This document shows, piece by piece, positions 44,017-52,242 of a stretch of DNA of 64,000 bases. The position numbers and the translations under genes are program-made. The stretch covers positions 1,178,001 through 1,242,000 of the forward strand of contig CBDCUP010000021.1 of assembly GCA_965222655.1 (NCBI GenBank). Reading direction: 5' to 3'. A model generated the notes under the pieces. That model did no database searches. It was not told the DNA's origin and saw nothing but the letters and a program-made list of their open reading frames with translations. This DNA comes from CAUZIZ01 sp965222655. Lineage in GTDB: Bacteria; Acidobacteriota; UBA6911; RPQK01; JAJDTT01. How positions within the stretch are numbered: position 1 is the first letter of the stretch; every line of letters begins with the position of its first letter.

Positions 44017-44410
44017 ACCTGAATATGCCTCCGCTAAGGCGAAATATGGAAGATTAGCCTCGACTGGTCCGCATTCAAGCTGCTGATTCATAAGATCTTA
44101 ACGGGTTAGAGAGAGCCATAAATACCAGGCGGATAGGGGCCAGATACAGGGGAGTTACCTCGAAATACGGTGGAAGTGGAGGAGAGAATCGGGGCGAAGG
44201 TGGAGGCGTTCCGTTGCATTAGAGAGCAGGACCCCTCTAGGTTCGCTGAACGCGCTTGTATCTCGTCGTAACTTCCCCGCATCTGACACCTATCGACCTG
44301 GTATCTCAGTCTCTCTCTAAGCTGTTAATCCTTTATTAATCAGCAGCTTGAATGCGAATCGCTCGCAGCTAATCTTCCACATTTCGACCTGACACAGGGA
44401 TATTCAGGTG
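44017..44410. mobile_element. Long imperfect inverted-repeat element (LIR)
   Basis: The left arm (44017 to about 44171, ACCTGAATATGCCTCC...) and the right arm (about 44261 to 44410, read in reverse ACCTGAATATCCCTGTG...) match over ~150 bases with shared blocks such as GGAAGATTAG, GCATTCAAGCTGCTGATT, TTAGAGAGAG, ATACCAGG and GAAGTTAC or GGAGTTAC. The 90-base middle is GGA/GGC-rich. No frame codes for a transposase. Its left border coincides with the cut end of the ceramidase gene. A solo left arm exists at 62025-62200. Probably a MITE or the eroded ends of a transposon. Confidence 0.75.
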
Positions 44411-44450
44411 TTGCGTCTTTGCCAATAACCGCCGCCGGAGATGAATGTGA

Positions 44451-45344
44451 CTAACGCTCTCCGCCCAGGAGCCAGTTGTGCGCCTTGTACTCACGCACCT
44501 CGCTAGGGTACAGGGCCAGGGACTGCTTGTCTCCGCTGTGACCGGGCAGGGGTGTCGGACGCCTCAGGATGAACTCGGCCCGATCCAGCTGGTTGTAGGC
44601 GATGTAGGCCATCTCTAAACGGTCGATGACGCGTTCCGCCCCGGACGTGAAGTCGGGCACCAGCACCGGTCCCGTGTCGACCTGGAACCTCCCGGTCTTG
44701 CGCACGCTGCTGATGATGATGATCGGGTATTCGAGCAGGTAGCGCTCCCGGCGCTTGGGGTCTCGGAACTCGGTACGGCCCACCAGCGGAACCTTGCTCC
44801 AAACGGCCGCATCAATCTCTGCATGGGTCTTGAGCACTCGAGTCCGGGGGAACGTCCGGACGTCGATCTCGAGGGTTGAGATCGCGACGCCTGTCAGCGA
44901 AGATTTATCGCGCCACCGGCGTCCCCGCGACGGCTTGCCCTGGTAGGTCAGAGAGGGACCCATGTTGCGCACCTCGTTCAGCGAGTAGATCGCGCGCCAC
45001 TCTTTGCTGGGGATGTGGAATATACGGTCCTCGGCGAACAGCCACTCCGTGGGGTGCCCGACCGTAAGGACGAAGCGTTCGGTGGTCCCCGTCCTCTCAT
45101 CGATCACGTCAATGAAGGACTCGAGCAGGATGCGCGCCTTGTTTCCCGTGGGAATGTTGTGCCGGCTGTAAGGTCGAGGGTCGATACGGGCCGGAAAGTC
45201 CCATGTGACACATGAAGACTGGAAGTCACAGGCCGGAGCGACCACCTCCTTCTGTTCCGGAGGCGCAGGGCCGCCTGCTGCCACCCAGGCAAGCGTCCAG
45301 CCACCCACGGCGGCCAGGATGAGTAGCTTCCTAAATCCTTTCAT
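44451..45344 (-). CDS. Uncharacterised secreted protein, family C copy 2
   Basis: A 297-residue protein with signal peptide MKGFRKLLILAAVGGWTLAW. The mature part carries CDFQSSCVTWDFPA, FVLTVGHPTEWLFAEDRIFH, IPSKEWRAIYS, STLEIDVRTFPR, RYLLEYPIIIISS and near the end FQVDTGPVLVPD and DRAEFILRRPTP, the features shared with the gene at 8575-9537. I do not recognise the family. GGAGG stands 8 bases before the ATG at 45344 and only 2 before the one at 45350, so 45344 is preferred; the frame is open to 45440. It has two Cys early in the mature chain. Intact; the only family C copy with an export signal. Confidence 0.75.
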   Translation of the reverse strand: MKGFRKLLILAAVGGWTLAWVAAGGPAPPEQKEVVAPACDFQSSCVTWDFPARIDPRPYSRHNIPTGNKARILLESFIDVIDERTGTTERFVLTVGHPTEWLFAEDRIFHIPSKEWRAIYSLNEVRNMGPSLTYQGKPSRGRRWRDKSSLTGVAISTLEIDVRTFPRTRVLKTHAEIDAAVWSKVPLVGRTEFRDPKRRERYLLEYPIIIISSVRKTGRFQVDTGPVLVPDFTSGAERVIDRLEMAYIAYNQLDRAEFILRRPTPLPGHSGDKQSLALYPSEVREYKAHNWLLGGER

Positions 45345-45660
45345 AGTCATATCCTCCAGATCGTCGCACCACCAGTCCACCTCCTGGTCCGCTTCCGCCG
45401 ACTCTCCGGTCGCCCTTGCCAGATTTCGGAAAGGGTTCAAGCTTTCGGTCGGACTGGACTACAGAGGCTACCACTCCCTGGAGTAACCCTCAAGACAGCA
45501 TTCTACGATCGAGATTCAACGCAGATCGCTCCAGTGTGCAACTGAAGGACGACACCCTCTTCTCCGCCTACGCCAGCGCATCCTCATGCACTAACGCTCA
45601 CTGGGTCTTGAATACCTTACGGTAAGCAATCGATATCGCAGCGATTTGGTGCTTATAGTA
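45345..45660. other. Intergenic region without a recognisable gene
   Basis: I see no gene, strong hairpin or ribosome site here apart from the leader of the family C gene. It ends at the first of two adjacent family 1 MITEs; the octamer before the MITE is TTATAGTA. Confidence 0.5.
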
Positions 45661-45979
45661 GGTTCATCCGGTAAATGGGGAGGTGCCGCCAGTCAAAGGC
45701 AGGCCGTGGAAACTGCCGCACTATGCAAACCGTGGAAAAACAACTAGTTCTGGAGGAGAACTGGCAAGTGCTCGCAGTTGTTTTTCCACCGTTCGCACAG
45801 CGCTTGGAAAACTCCGTATCACGGGCTTGCTGGCCCAGTTCGATGTCGCTCGGAGTTTTCCACAGTTCCCACGGCCTCTGCTACTGCAGCCGACTATATC
45901 GACAAGCGAACGGGGAACCAGATTTGGGATCCGGAAAGCGCCGAACCACGTTCCCACCTCCCCATTTACCGGATGACCC
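45661..45979 (+). mobile_element. Family 1 MITE, copy 2 (subfamily a)
   Basis: A 319-bp copy nearly identical to the one at 7539-7857, with the same ends and internal stems. Left flank TTATAGTA; on the right only TTATA is left before the next MITE begins, so the expected duplication is incomplete (first five bases shared). Confidence 0.92.
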
Positions 45980-45984
45980 TTATA

Positions 45985-46301
45985 GGTTCATCCGGTAAAT
46001 GGGGAGGTGCCGCCAGTCAAAGGCAGGCCATGGAAACTGCCGCACTATGCAAACCGTGGAAAAACAAGTAGTTCTAGAGGAGAACTGGCAAGTGCTCGCA
46101 GTTGTTTTTCCACCGTTCGCACAGCGCTTGGAAAACTCCGTATCACGGGCTTGCTGGCCCGGTTCGATGTCGCTCGGAGTTTTCCACAGTTCCCACGGCC
46201 TCTGCTACTGCAGCCGACTATATGGACAAGCGAACGGGGAGCAGATTTGGGATCCGGAAGGTGCCAACCACGTCCCCACCTCCCCATTTACCGGATGACC
46301 C
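45985..46301 (+). mobile_element. Family 1 MITE, copy 3 (subfamily b)
   Basis: A 317-bp copy of the second subfamily (GGCCATGG, TATATGGACAAG and GGAGCAGATTTGG variants), like the copy at 60409-60725. It stands 5 bp after copy 2 in the same orientation. The left octamer CCCTTATA and the right octamer ACTCTAAT differ, so one flank has been exchanged. Its right edge is fused directly to the C-terminal half of a family A gene. Confidence 0.92.
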
Positions 46302-46817
46302 ACTCTAATCCGCGACACCGACGGCTCTCTGTTGTTCTCCGTTCGGAGCGCCTACTCCGAGTTAGAGGACCACGTGATCCGAGTCTGGCGCTCCACGGAC
46401 ACCGGTAAGAGTTGGAAGCTGGCCTTCGAGATCCCGAAGATCCGAGGTCAAGCCCCCGTCACTCTGAACCGGGCGGCCAACGGCACACCTTATCTGGTCG
46501 GCAACCTGCTGGGGCACGAGCGTGATTGGCTCGTTCTCTGGCCTTTGAACGACAAACGAACCGGGCTCTTGGAACCGGTCACCGTGCGCAATGCACTGGA
46601 GGATTTCGGGCCTGCGCCCAGCGGCAAGCTCTGGTGGGTGGACCATGCGAACGCCGGCATCGTGCGTCTTGCTGACGGAGGCTGGCGGAACCTCCTGAGT
46701 TACCGCATCATGGACCGTGGTGAGCATAGCGGGAAGGCCCCGCCCCGAGAGACCGGGTGTTACGTCGAAGAGGTTGTCGTGGCGGGTCCGTCGGCTGCAG
46801 CCTGGCGCTTCGAATAA
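46302..46817 (+). pseudogene. Family A sialidase-like gene 3, C-terminal fragment
   Basis: From the MITE edge the frame reads LIRDTDGSLLFSVRSAYSEL, VIRVWRSTDTGKSWKLAFEI, GQAPVTLNRAANGTPYLVGN, LLGHERDWLVLWPLNDKRTG and ends YVEEVVVAG..AWRFE, the second half of a family A protein close to members 1 and 5. The first half (signal, HPHAGTGF part) is not next to it nor elsewhere in the window. The break coincides exactly with the family 1 MITE, so a MITE-linked deletion or inversion is likely. Confidence 0.82.
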
Positions 46818-46907
46818 ACCGGAGACTTCTGCTGTCTGGCTCCTGGACGCACTCCTGAGGCGCCCGGTCACCCCCTGTCTCTGTGAACAGGGATCTGGAG
46901 AAACATC

Positions 46908-47319
46908 ATGACAAGACAATCAGATCTATCAAGGTGGGTAAGGACGCTTGGCCTCCTGGCTGTCTGGACCCTGACTGCCTGTACTTCCCAGTCTCCACCG
47001 CCGGAGGTGACTCCGGCTCCCAGCCCCAGTAAAGGGATCACAGATATGAGCCGGGTCTCCCCTGATCTCCGGACGCCACCCAGCACCCCCGAGGGAGAGA
47101 CCTGGGTCTACCAGCTGGGATTGCCCTTCCAGGTGGATCAGGACACCGCAGCCTCCTTCTGCAACATCCGGGTCTCCGGCGTGAAAGGCACGGACTTCGA
47201 GAACGGTTCCGACGTAATCCTCTTCAAGGACCTCTCCAAAGTCAGTGCCGAAGGAGCCATTCCCATTACTCGAAACAACAACGAGCCCAATCCCAATTCC
47301 AAACCGCCCAATCAGGAGC
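46908..47319 (+). pseudogene. Family A lipoprotein gene 4, N-terminal fragment
   Basis: An N-terminal part of ~137 residues: a lipoprotein signal (GLLAVWTLTAC, good lipobox LTAC), then SPDLRTPPSTPEGETWVYQL, GLPFQVDQDTAASFCNIRVS, GVKGTDFENGSDVILFKDLS and NNNEPNPNSKPPNQE. It is very close to the gene at the right window end. The protein is cut at NQE/R where the family 2 MITE begins (47320); the frame then runs through the MITE to a stop at 47418. The missing C-terminal part is not found nearby. Confidence 0.82.
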
Positions 47320-47449
47320 GTATTGTCAAGTTAAGTAGAAATCTCGAGTTTTGGAGGCGAAATCGGTCGACGCTTGGATGTAGAATCAACAACTTAGAGA
47401 GTGGCGAGGGCGCTGAGTAGGCACTCAAATTGGTTAACTTGACAGTACC
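47320..47449 (-). mobile_element. Family 2 MITE, copy 1
   Basis: A ~130-bp non-coding element with ends GTATTGTCAAGTTAAG (left) and, reversed, GGTACTGTCAAGTTAACC (right). It is an inverted copy of 48941-49071 with few differences. The ends resemble those of the IS6 element at 34949-35738. No 8-bp duplication is seen (TCAGGAGC against GTCTGGTA). It truncates the family A gene before it. Confidence 0.8.
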
Positions 47450-47519
47450 GTCTGGTATATTCATCGGGTGAAGTCCTGGGAACTCGGACCTGAAGGCGAT
47501 ATCAGGAATCTCGACTCGA

Positions 47520-48917
47520 ATGATACATCGTCGTGAAGCCCTTCTTCTACTGGTGGGCAGCGGAATCGGGTCGGCCTTCGCTCGACCGTCCCTTGCCGGA
47601 CAGAGCGTTGACTCGCGCAGCAAAACAGGAATCATTCGTGTCACCCAAGGGCCAGCCGACCTGGTGGGATCGGCAAGGGGACGTGACCTCCGCTACGGGC
47701 TCGGGTGCACCTTTCAGGTCTCGCCCAGACAGGCGGGCCTGATCGCCAATCTGCGCACGCAGGGTTTCCCGGTGGGTGACTTCGAAGCCGGCATCGACAT
47801 GCTCCTGTTCGACCGGATTGACGCCATCTCAGCTAAAAAGGCCAGACCGGTGACCCGCACCTCGAAGTACGCCGATCGACACACTGGCGAGTGGCGGGTC
47901 GCCATCAAGTATTGGGCATCGGGAGGATTCGTACCATGGGGTGCGAGACTTCCAAAGGGAGCTCCCCATCCTCATGCCGGGACCGGATTCCTGCTGTGCG
48001 AGGTGACCGATGTCGCTATGAAGGGCAGCGGCTATTACGGCTATTACGAGAAGGCCGAAAAGGACAAGATCCGGACGACCGAGATCTGCCACCTGGCCTA
48101 TGATGGCCGGGAGTTTCGCGTGGTGGAGACCGAGGCGAGAACGGCCGCCAATCCGTTGCGAGCAGACGGTTCTGAGTGGACGATCAGCGCTCCGGGGCTA
48201 CAGATGGCGGTCCCCGACGGGAATGACCTGCTGTACGCTTGCTATAGCGCTGGAGCAAATCGGGGTGCCTCCGGTGTGTCACGCTGGCGACGTCTTGACA
48301 GGCGCTGGCAGCTGATCTCCTTCGTTCCCATAGCATTCATCCGAATGCCGGAAGAACCGAGAATGCGTTACGGCGAACCCATCGCTCTCAACGCCTTCGA
48401 ACCCTCGCTGATCCGGGACACCGATGGCTCACTCCTCTTCACGCTGCGGAGCAGCGGCTCCGAGCTTGAGGATCACATTATTCGAGTCTGGCGTTCCACC
48501 GACACCCACACCTGGGAGCTGGCGATCGAGGTTCCTCAGGGCCGAGGTCAGGCACCGGTGACCCTGAACCAGGCGGCAGATGGGACTCCGTACCTGGCCG
48601 GCAATCGCCTGGGGCATGAACGCGATTGGCTGGTCTTGTGGCCCCTGAACCGAGAGCGCAGCGGGCTGGAAGAGCCGATCACGGTCCGCAATGCACTGGA
48701 GCAGTTTGGGCCGCCGCCCAGTGGCAGGGTCTGGTTCATGGATCATCCCATGGCGCAAACCGTCCGACTGGCCGACGGAGGCTGGCACAACCTTCTGCTC
48801 TATCGGATCATGGACCGGGGCGAGCATTCCGGGCTCCCGCCTGCGCCGCAAAGCGGCCTCTACGTCGAGGAGGTCGTTTCCGCTGGCCCGCCAATTCCAC
48901 TCTGGAACTTCGAGTGA
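47520..48917 (+). CDS. Sialidase-like secreted protein, family A member 5
   Basis: A 465-residue exported protein with a twin-arginine-type signal (MIHRREALLLLVGSGIGSAF). Family A motifs in order: RYGLGCTFQVSP, NLRTQGFPVGDFEAG, GAPHPHAGTGFLLCEV, AVPDGNDLLYACYS, IRDTDGSLLFTLRSS, the Asp-box-like RVWRSTDTHTWELA, GQAPVTLNQAADGTPYLAGN, LWPLNRERSGLEEPI, FGPPPSGRVWFMDHPMAQ and YVEEVVSAG..LWNFE. It is a near relative of member 1 at 20497. It is the only gene between the two oppositely facing family 2 MITEs, so it may have been moved or held by them. The ribosome site is weak. Enzyme activity unproven. Confidence 0.8.
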   Translation: MIHRREALLLLVGSGIGSAFARPSLAGQSVDSRSKTGIIRVTQGPADLVGSARGRDLRYGLGCTFQVSPRQAGLIANLRTQGFPVGDFEAGIDMLLFDRIDAISAKKARPVTRTSKYADRHTGEWRVAIKYWASGGFVPWGARLPKGAPHPHAGTGFLLCEVTDVAMKGSGYYGYYEKAEKDKIRTTEICHLAYDGREFRVVETEARTAANPLRADGSEWTISAPGLQMAVPDGNDLLYACYSAGANRGASGVSRWRRLDRRWQLISFVPIAFIRMPEEPRMRYGEPIALNAFEPSLIRDTDGSLLFTLRSSGSELEDHIIRVWRSTDTHTWELAIEVPQGRGQAPVTLNQAADGTPYLAGNRLGHERDWLVLWPLNRERSGLEEPITVRNALEQFGPPPSGRVWFMDHPMAQTVRLADGGWHNLLLYRIMDRGEHSGLPPAPQSGLYVEEVVSAGPPIPLWNFE

Positions 48918-48940
48918 AATGGCCACGGAGCGTTCTTACC

Positions 48941-49071
48941 GGTACTGTCAAGTTAACCGATTTGAGTGCCTACTCAGCCCCCTCGCCACTCTCTAAGTTG
49001 TTGATTCTACATCCAAGCGTCGACCGATTTCGCCTCCAAAACTCGAGATTTCTACTTAACTTGACAATACC
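48941..49071 (+). mobile_element. Family 2 MITE, copy 2
   Basis: A ~131-bp element from GGTACTGTCAAGTTAACC to the reversed GGTATTGTCAAGTTAAGT, the inverted partner of 47320-47449. Flanking octamers TTCTTACC and CGGCCTTA do not match. It follows the family A gene stop by 23 bp. Confidence 0.8.
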
Positions 49072-49128
49072 CGGCCTTAGTGTACGATTTTTTCCGTTTC
49101 GTGAGGTGACCCCCTATACGGTGGCCTG

Positions 49129-49395
49129 ATGGCTGGGGTAGGATACTTGCTATTCATGTCTGCGCTTCTCTCAGGCGAATCCAACGATGGTCTGTTCACG
49201 AGCAACCTCTTCCCAAACTTCACCAAGGTCGACGCCTCGGAGACGAACTTGATCAAGCGTTTCATGGACATAGAGCCTGCAAGCATGAAGGATGTTGGGA
49301 AGTTGATGGTGTGGTGTTTTGTCGCCGGCTACTCTGAGAGCTTCGTCACCGGAATACTGAAACAACTTGAGCGACGCAGCGAGGGTGGGCAGTAG
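49129..49395 (+). CDS. Small protein, probably a C-terminal fragment of a membrane protein
   Basis: An 88-residue frame: MAGVGYLLFMSALLSGESND, FPNFTKVDASETNLIKRFMD, then MKDVGKLMVWCFVAGYSESF and VTGILKQLERRSEGG. The pattern of a hydrophobic piece followed by VAGYSE.FV..IL..L is common at the C-terminal end of uncharacterised bacterial membrane proteins (GFxERxxPxxL). It begins shortly after a family 2 MITE without a good ribosome site, so it may be the 3' end of a cut gene. Function unknown. Confidence 0.45.
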   Translation: MAGVGYLLFMSALLSGESNDGLFTSNLFPNFTKVDASETNLIKRFMDIEPASMKDVGKLMVWCFVAGYSESFVTGILKQLERRSEGGQ

Positions 49396-49437
49396 CCGTT
49401 GTAAATCGTAATCAAGCCGCCATCCTGGAGAGAGTTT

Positions 49438-50787
49438 ATGCGTGCGGCCCTCCTCATCTTGCGCTTTACGGTGTGTGCTTTGCTGACAGCACTCTTCTGT
49501 GTGGACGATTGGGTGAGTGGCTTGGCTCCAAGGTCGGGGCAACGTCCGGCGCTCGAATCCCCCCAGGTCCGCGTCGTCGCGGATGGTGAGTCCCACCTTC
49601 CGGCCGATCGTTGCCGCAAGATGATCGTCGGCCCCGGAGTGAATCAACCGGATCCTTTTCCTGGATACCGAGGGTTTGTCGGTTGGGAATCTCCCGTCCG
49701 TCTCAGAGATGGGAGCATGCTCGTCACTTTCAACGCTGGCTACTGGCATATTTCGTGGCCGACGCCACTGCCCCTGAGCTGGATCGACAGATTAAGGCAT
49801 CGTTACTCCTTCGTCGTGGACTTCGAGGCTCCAATGGGAGGCCGCGTCATGATGTCGAGATCCAGCGACGAGGGGGTCACCTGGAGCAAGCCCCGGACGC
49901 TCGTGGATACACCGTATGACGATCGGCATCCGGCCATTACCGAGCTCTCCGACGGCATTCTTCTCTGCAGCTTCTGGACGAGTCCCAACCAACGACTCGA
50001 TAGCATCGAGGTTGACCCATCCAAGGCCAAGCGCACGGCGGTGGTGCGTTCATTTGATGGGGGGCAGACCTGGGAACAGCAGCTCCGTCGTTTACCCCCG
50101 GTGTTTGTGCGGGATGCGACCGACGGTCCCGTCATGGAGATGCCGGACGGCTCGATTCTGCTGACCAGTTATGGCAAGGACAAAGACCTAATCAATAACG
50201 ATTGGGAGTGGGGACGCTGGGTGATCGGGGTCTTCCGATCAACCGATCGTGGCGCCAGTTGGAGACTGCTCTCCAAGGTAGTGACCGATCGCGACCAGAT
50301 CGAGGAAAGCATGGTCCGCCTGCAGGACGGCCGGTTGGTAATGATCACCCGTCCCGAAGGAGCCATCAGCTGGTCGGAGGACGAGGGGCGGACCTGGACG
50401 CAGCCGGTGACATTCGGCTTTCGGATGTTTGCCCCCACGCTCCAGGTACTGGCGGACGGCACTCTGGTGTGCCACTACGGCTGCTCCAACGCAAAGGGGC
50501 TTAGAGCCATTTTCAGCCGAGACGGTGGGAGTACCTGGATCGCGCCGGCACGAGACCATGGATTCCTGATTGATGATACCTACGGATACTCACGGAGCTG
50601 TTTGATGCCGGATGGATCGGTCTACATTACCTACATCGAAACCGGCGGCCACCGCACTCCTGATGCTCGAAACAACGCGATCTGGTCGATCAAGCTTCGG
50701 ATTCGACCCGACCATTCCGGAATCGAGCTGCTGCCGCTGGCCAGTTCCGGCCTGAATGATCCGGCTCGCAGCCGGGGCCTGCGCTAA
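49438..50787 (+). CDS. Exo-sialidase-like secreted protein with five Asp boxes
   Basis: A 449-residue protein with signal peptide MRAALLILRFTVCALLTALF. Five Asp-box motifs are seen: SSDEGVTWSK, SFDGGQTWEQ, STDRGASWRL, SEDEGRTWTQ and SRDGGSTWIA, the mark of the six-bladed GH33-type propeller. VGWESPVRLRDGSMLVTFNA stands where the RIP strand is expected, but the Arg is not in a clear RIP context. GFRMFAPTLQVLADGTLVCH and CLMPDGSVYITYIETGGH are late blades. It would act on glycans outside the cytoplasm, but sialic-acid specificity is unproven. GGAGAGAG precedes the ATG. Convergent with the next gene, overlapping its end by 4 bp. Confidence 0.85.
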   Translation: MRAALLILRFTVCALLTALFCVDDWVSGLAPRSGQRPALESPQVRVVADGESHLPADRCRKMIVGPGVNQPDPFPGYRGFVGWESPVRLRDGSMLVTFNAGYWHISWPTPLPLSWIDRLRHRYSFVVDFEAPMGGRVMMSRSSDEGVTWSKPRTLVDTPYDDRHPAITELSDGILLCSFWTSPNQRLDSIEVDPSKAKRTAVVRSFDGGQTWEQQLRRLPPVFVRDATDGPVMEMPDGSILLTSYGKDKDLINNDWEWGRWVIGVFRSTDRGASWRLLSKVVTDRDQIEESMVRLQDGRLVMITRPEGAISWSEDEGRTWTQPVTFGFRMFAPTLQVLADGTLVCHYGCSNAKGLRAIFSRDGGSTWIAPARDHGFLIDDTYGYSRSCLMPDGSVYITYIETGGHRTPDARNNAIWSIKLRIRPDHSGIELLPLASSGLNDPARSRGLR

Positions 50788-51173
50788 GCCGAAAGGGTAG
50801 GTTTGCGATTTCCCCTGACGTAGCGAATCACATCAATGGTGTCGATAGCGAGGGAAAGACTGTTAACGATGACGATGGCGATGAGAGCGTAGGCAAAGAG
50901 ACTTCCAGGGTCGGCAAGAGGAACCCGATACCCTAGCCAAACGACCATGGGGAGCCATAAGACATGGCCTAACCCGAGAAGCCTTACAAAGCCCTTTTTA
51001 GAGAAGATCCAGGTCTGGAGAATCGCGCCCGCTACCAGGCCTCCCAAGACAACCCGGGCCTCCAATGTCTCGATAAAGATCAGAGCGGGGATCAGGTTCA
51101 CCGAGAAAAGGAACATCACCCAGACCACGATCGGTCCCGGCATGGAAAAAACAGCTTTGAAAAATCCAAGCAT
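50784..51173 (-). CDS. Small integral membrane protein, four segments
   Basis: A 129-residue protein with four hydrophobic segments: about 10-32 (GPIVVWVMFLFSVNLIPALI), 38-55, 65-85 (LGLGHVLWLPMVVWLGYRV) and 90-112 (FAYALIAIVIVNSLSLAID), and a charged C-terminus. No conserved motif that I recognise. Similar short four-helix proteins are common next to metabolic genes in these phyla with no known role. Its stop overlaps the end of the sialidase-like gene. No clear ribosome site beyond a weak GGGAAAG. Confidence 0.65.
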   Translation of the reverse strand: MLGFFKAVFSMPGPIVVWVMFLFSVNLIPALIFIETLEARVVLGGLVAGAILQTWIFSKKGFVRLLGLGHVLWLPMVVWLGYRVPLADPGSLFAYALIAIVIVNSLSLAIDTIDVIRYVRGNRKPTLSA

Positions 51174-51475
51174 GCCCGCGATCAGCTTTCCCTGAATCGT
51201 TTATCCTCCTACGATCTCAAAGTTTCCCCCAGAAAGGTATAGCAGGCTCAAAAGAGAAGGGAAGAGTGGTAATGGTTCGAGGCACTGCAGCTTCGGTGGA
51301 CTCTGGCAGCATCCGCGAGTTCGATCACAACGGACGCACGGCAGCAATCACGATCTGGAAATCGCCGGCCAGGGGACGGGTTGCCGCTCGGGTGAGCTAG
51401 CAGCTAGCCAAAAATATTTGAATTTTTGATTTCCACCGGTCGGACTCTTCCAGACAAATGTGAAAGAAAAATTCT
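51174..51475. other. Intergenic region without a convincing gene
   Basis: I see only a 42-codon frame (ATG near 51274, behind GGGAAGAG) with GSIREFDHNGRTA, which resembles a piece of arylsulfotransferase-like propellers but is too short to call. The region ends at a family 1 MITE, whose left octamer AAAATTCT is part of it. Confidence 0.4.
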
Positions 51476-51793
51476 GGGTCATCCGGTAAATGGGGAGGTG
51501 GAACGTGGTTCGGCGCTTTCCGGATCCCAAATCTGGTTCCCCGTTCGCTTGTCAATATAGTCGGCTGCAGTAGCAGGGGCCGTGGGAACTGTGGAAAACT
51601 CCGAGCGATATCGAACTGGGCCAGCAAGCCCGTGATACGGAGTTTTCCAAGCGCTGTGCGAACGGTGGAAAAACAACTGCGAGCACTTGCCAGTTCTCCT
51701 CCAGAACTACTTGTTTTTCCACGGTTTGCATAGTGCGGCAGTTTCCGCGGCCTGCCTTTGACTGGCGGCACCTCCCCATTTACCGGATGAACC
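51476..51793 (-). mobile_element. Family 1 MITE, copy 4 (subfamily a, inverted)
   Basis: A 318-bp copy in the opposite orientation to the others. It is flanked by a perfect 8-bp duplication AAAATTCT at 51468-51475 and 51794-51801. Ends GGGTCATCCGG and, reversed, GGTTCATCCGG. The internal stems are kept, with compensating or neutral changes (GATATCGCTC in place of GATGTCGCTC in the loop). Confidence 0.93.
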
Positions 51794-51833
51794 AAAATTC
51801 TCAGAATGCACGAGCGAGCAGCTACTAAACCGT

Positions 51834-51943
51834 CGTCTAAGATTGAACCCCGTTCGGAACAGGTATCTGAATTGCTTTATTCCCATCCCAGTAAGTTGAA
51901 GCACCGGATCCCGCTCCCTCACGGTCACGGCTCTATCACCCAT
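51834..51943 (+). repeat. R repeat, copy 2 (~110 bp)
   Basis: It matches 8461-8557, from GTCTAAGATTGAACCCCGTT to CTCCCTCACGGTCACGGCTC. It lies 40 bp after a family 1 MITE. From 51944 to 52242 I see no gene, only a short palindrome ATGGCCTCTAGGCCAT. Confidence 0.6.
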
Positions 51944-52242
51944 TAGAATTAGACGGCTCCCGGTCAACCGGCGACAAGAAACCCAATTCGATGGCCTCTA
52001 GGCCATCGACGATTCAGCCAGGTTCGCCTGATTCGCCTCCACACCCGTATTCTTCGTTAGGGTGGTCTCAGGAGTTCTCGACTCCGGACCCAGTCACCCA
52101 TCAGGATCTAGGCGAAGATCGCAGCGACCGGTAACACCCCAGGATCTTCTCCCTTGATTCTCCCAGGATAGAATTCCCCGACGTTTCGCTTCTGTGCTTT
52201 TCCTGGTCGACAGGAAGTGCTTAGCAGCTCAAGGGGAATCGG

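Noticed and set aside
45661..46301. Tandem repeat units that could suggest a CRISPR array
   Set aside because: The units are two 317-319 bp MITEs with 5 bp between them; there are no short repeats with unique spacers and no cas genes.
47320..49071. Ordinary composite transposon around the family A gene
   Set aside because: The flanking elements encode no transposase and there is no outer target duplication; at most a passive unit.
51274..51402. 42-codon frame with a GSIREFDHNGRTA stretch
   Set aside because: Too short, and similarity to arylsulfotransferase-like propellers rests on a few residues; kept only as a remark.
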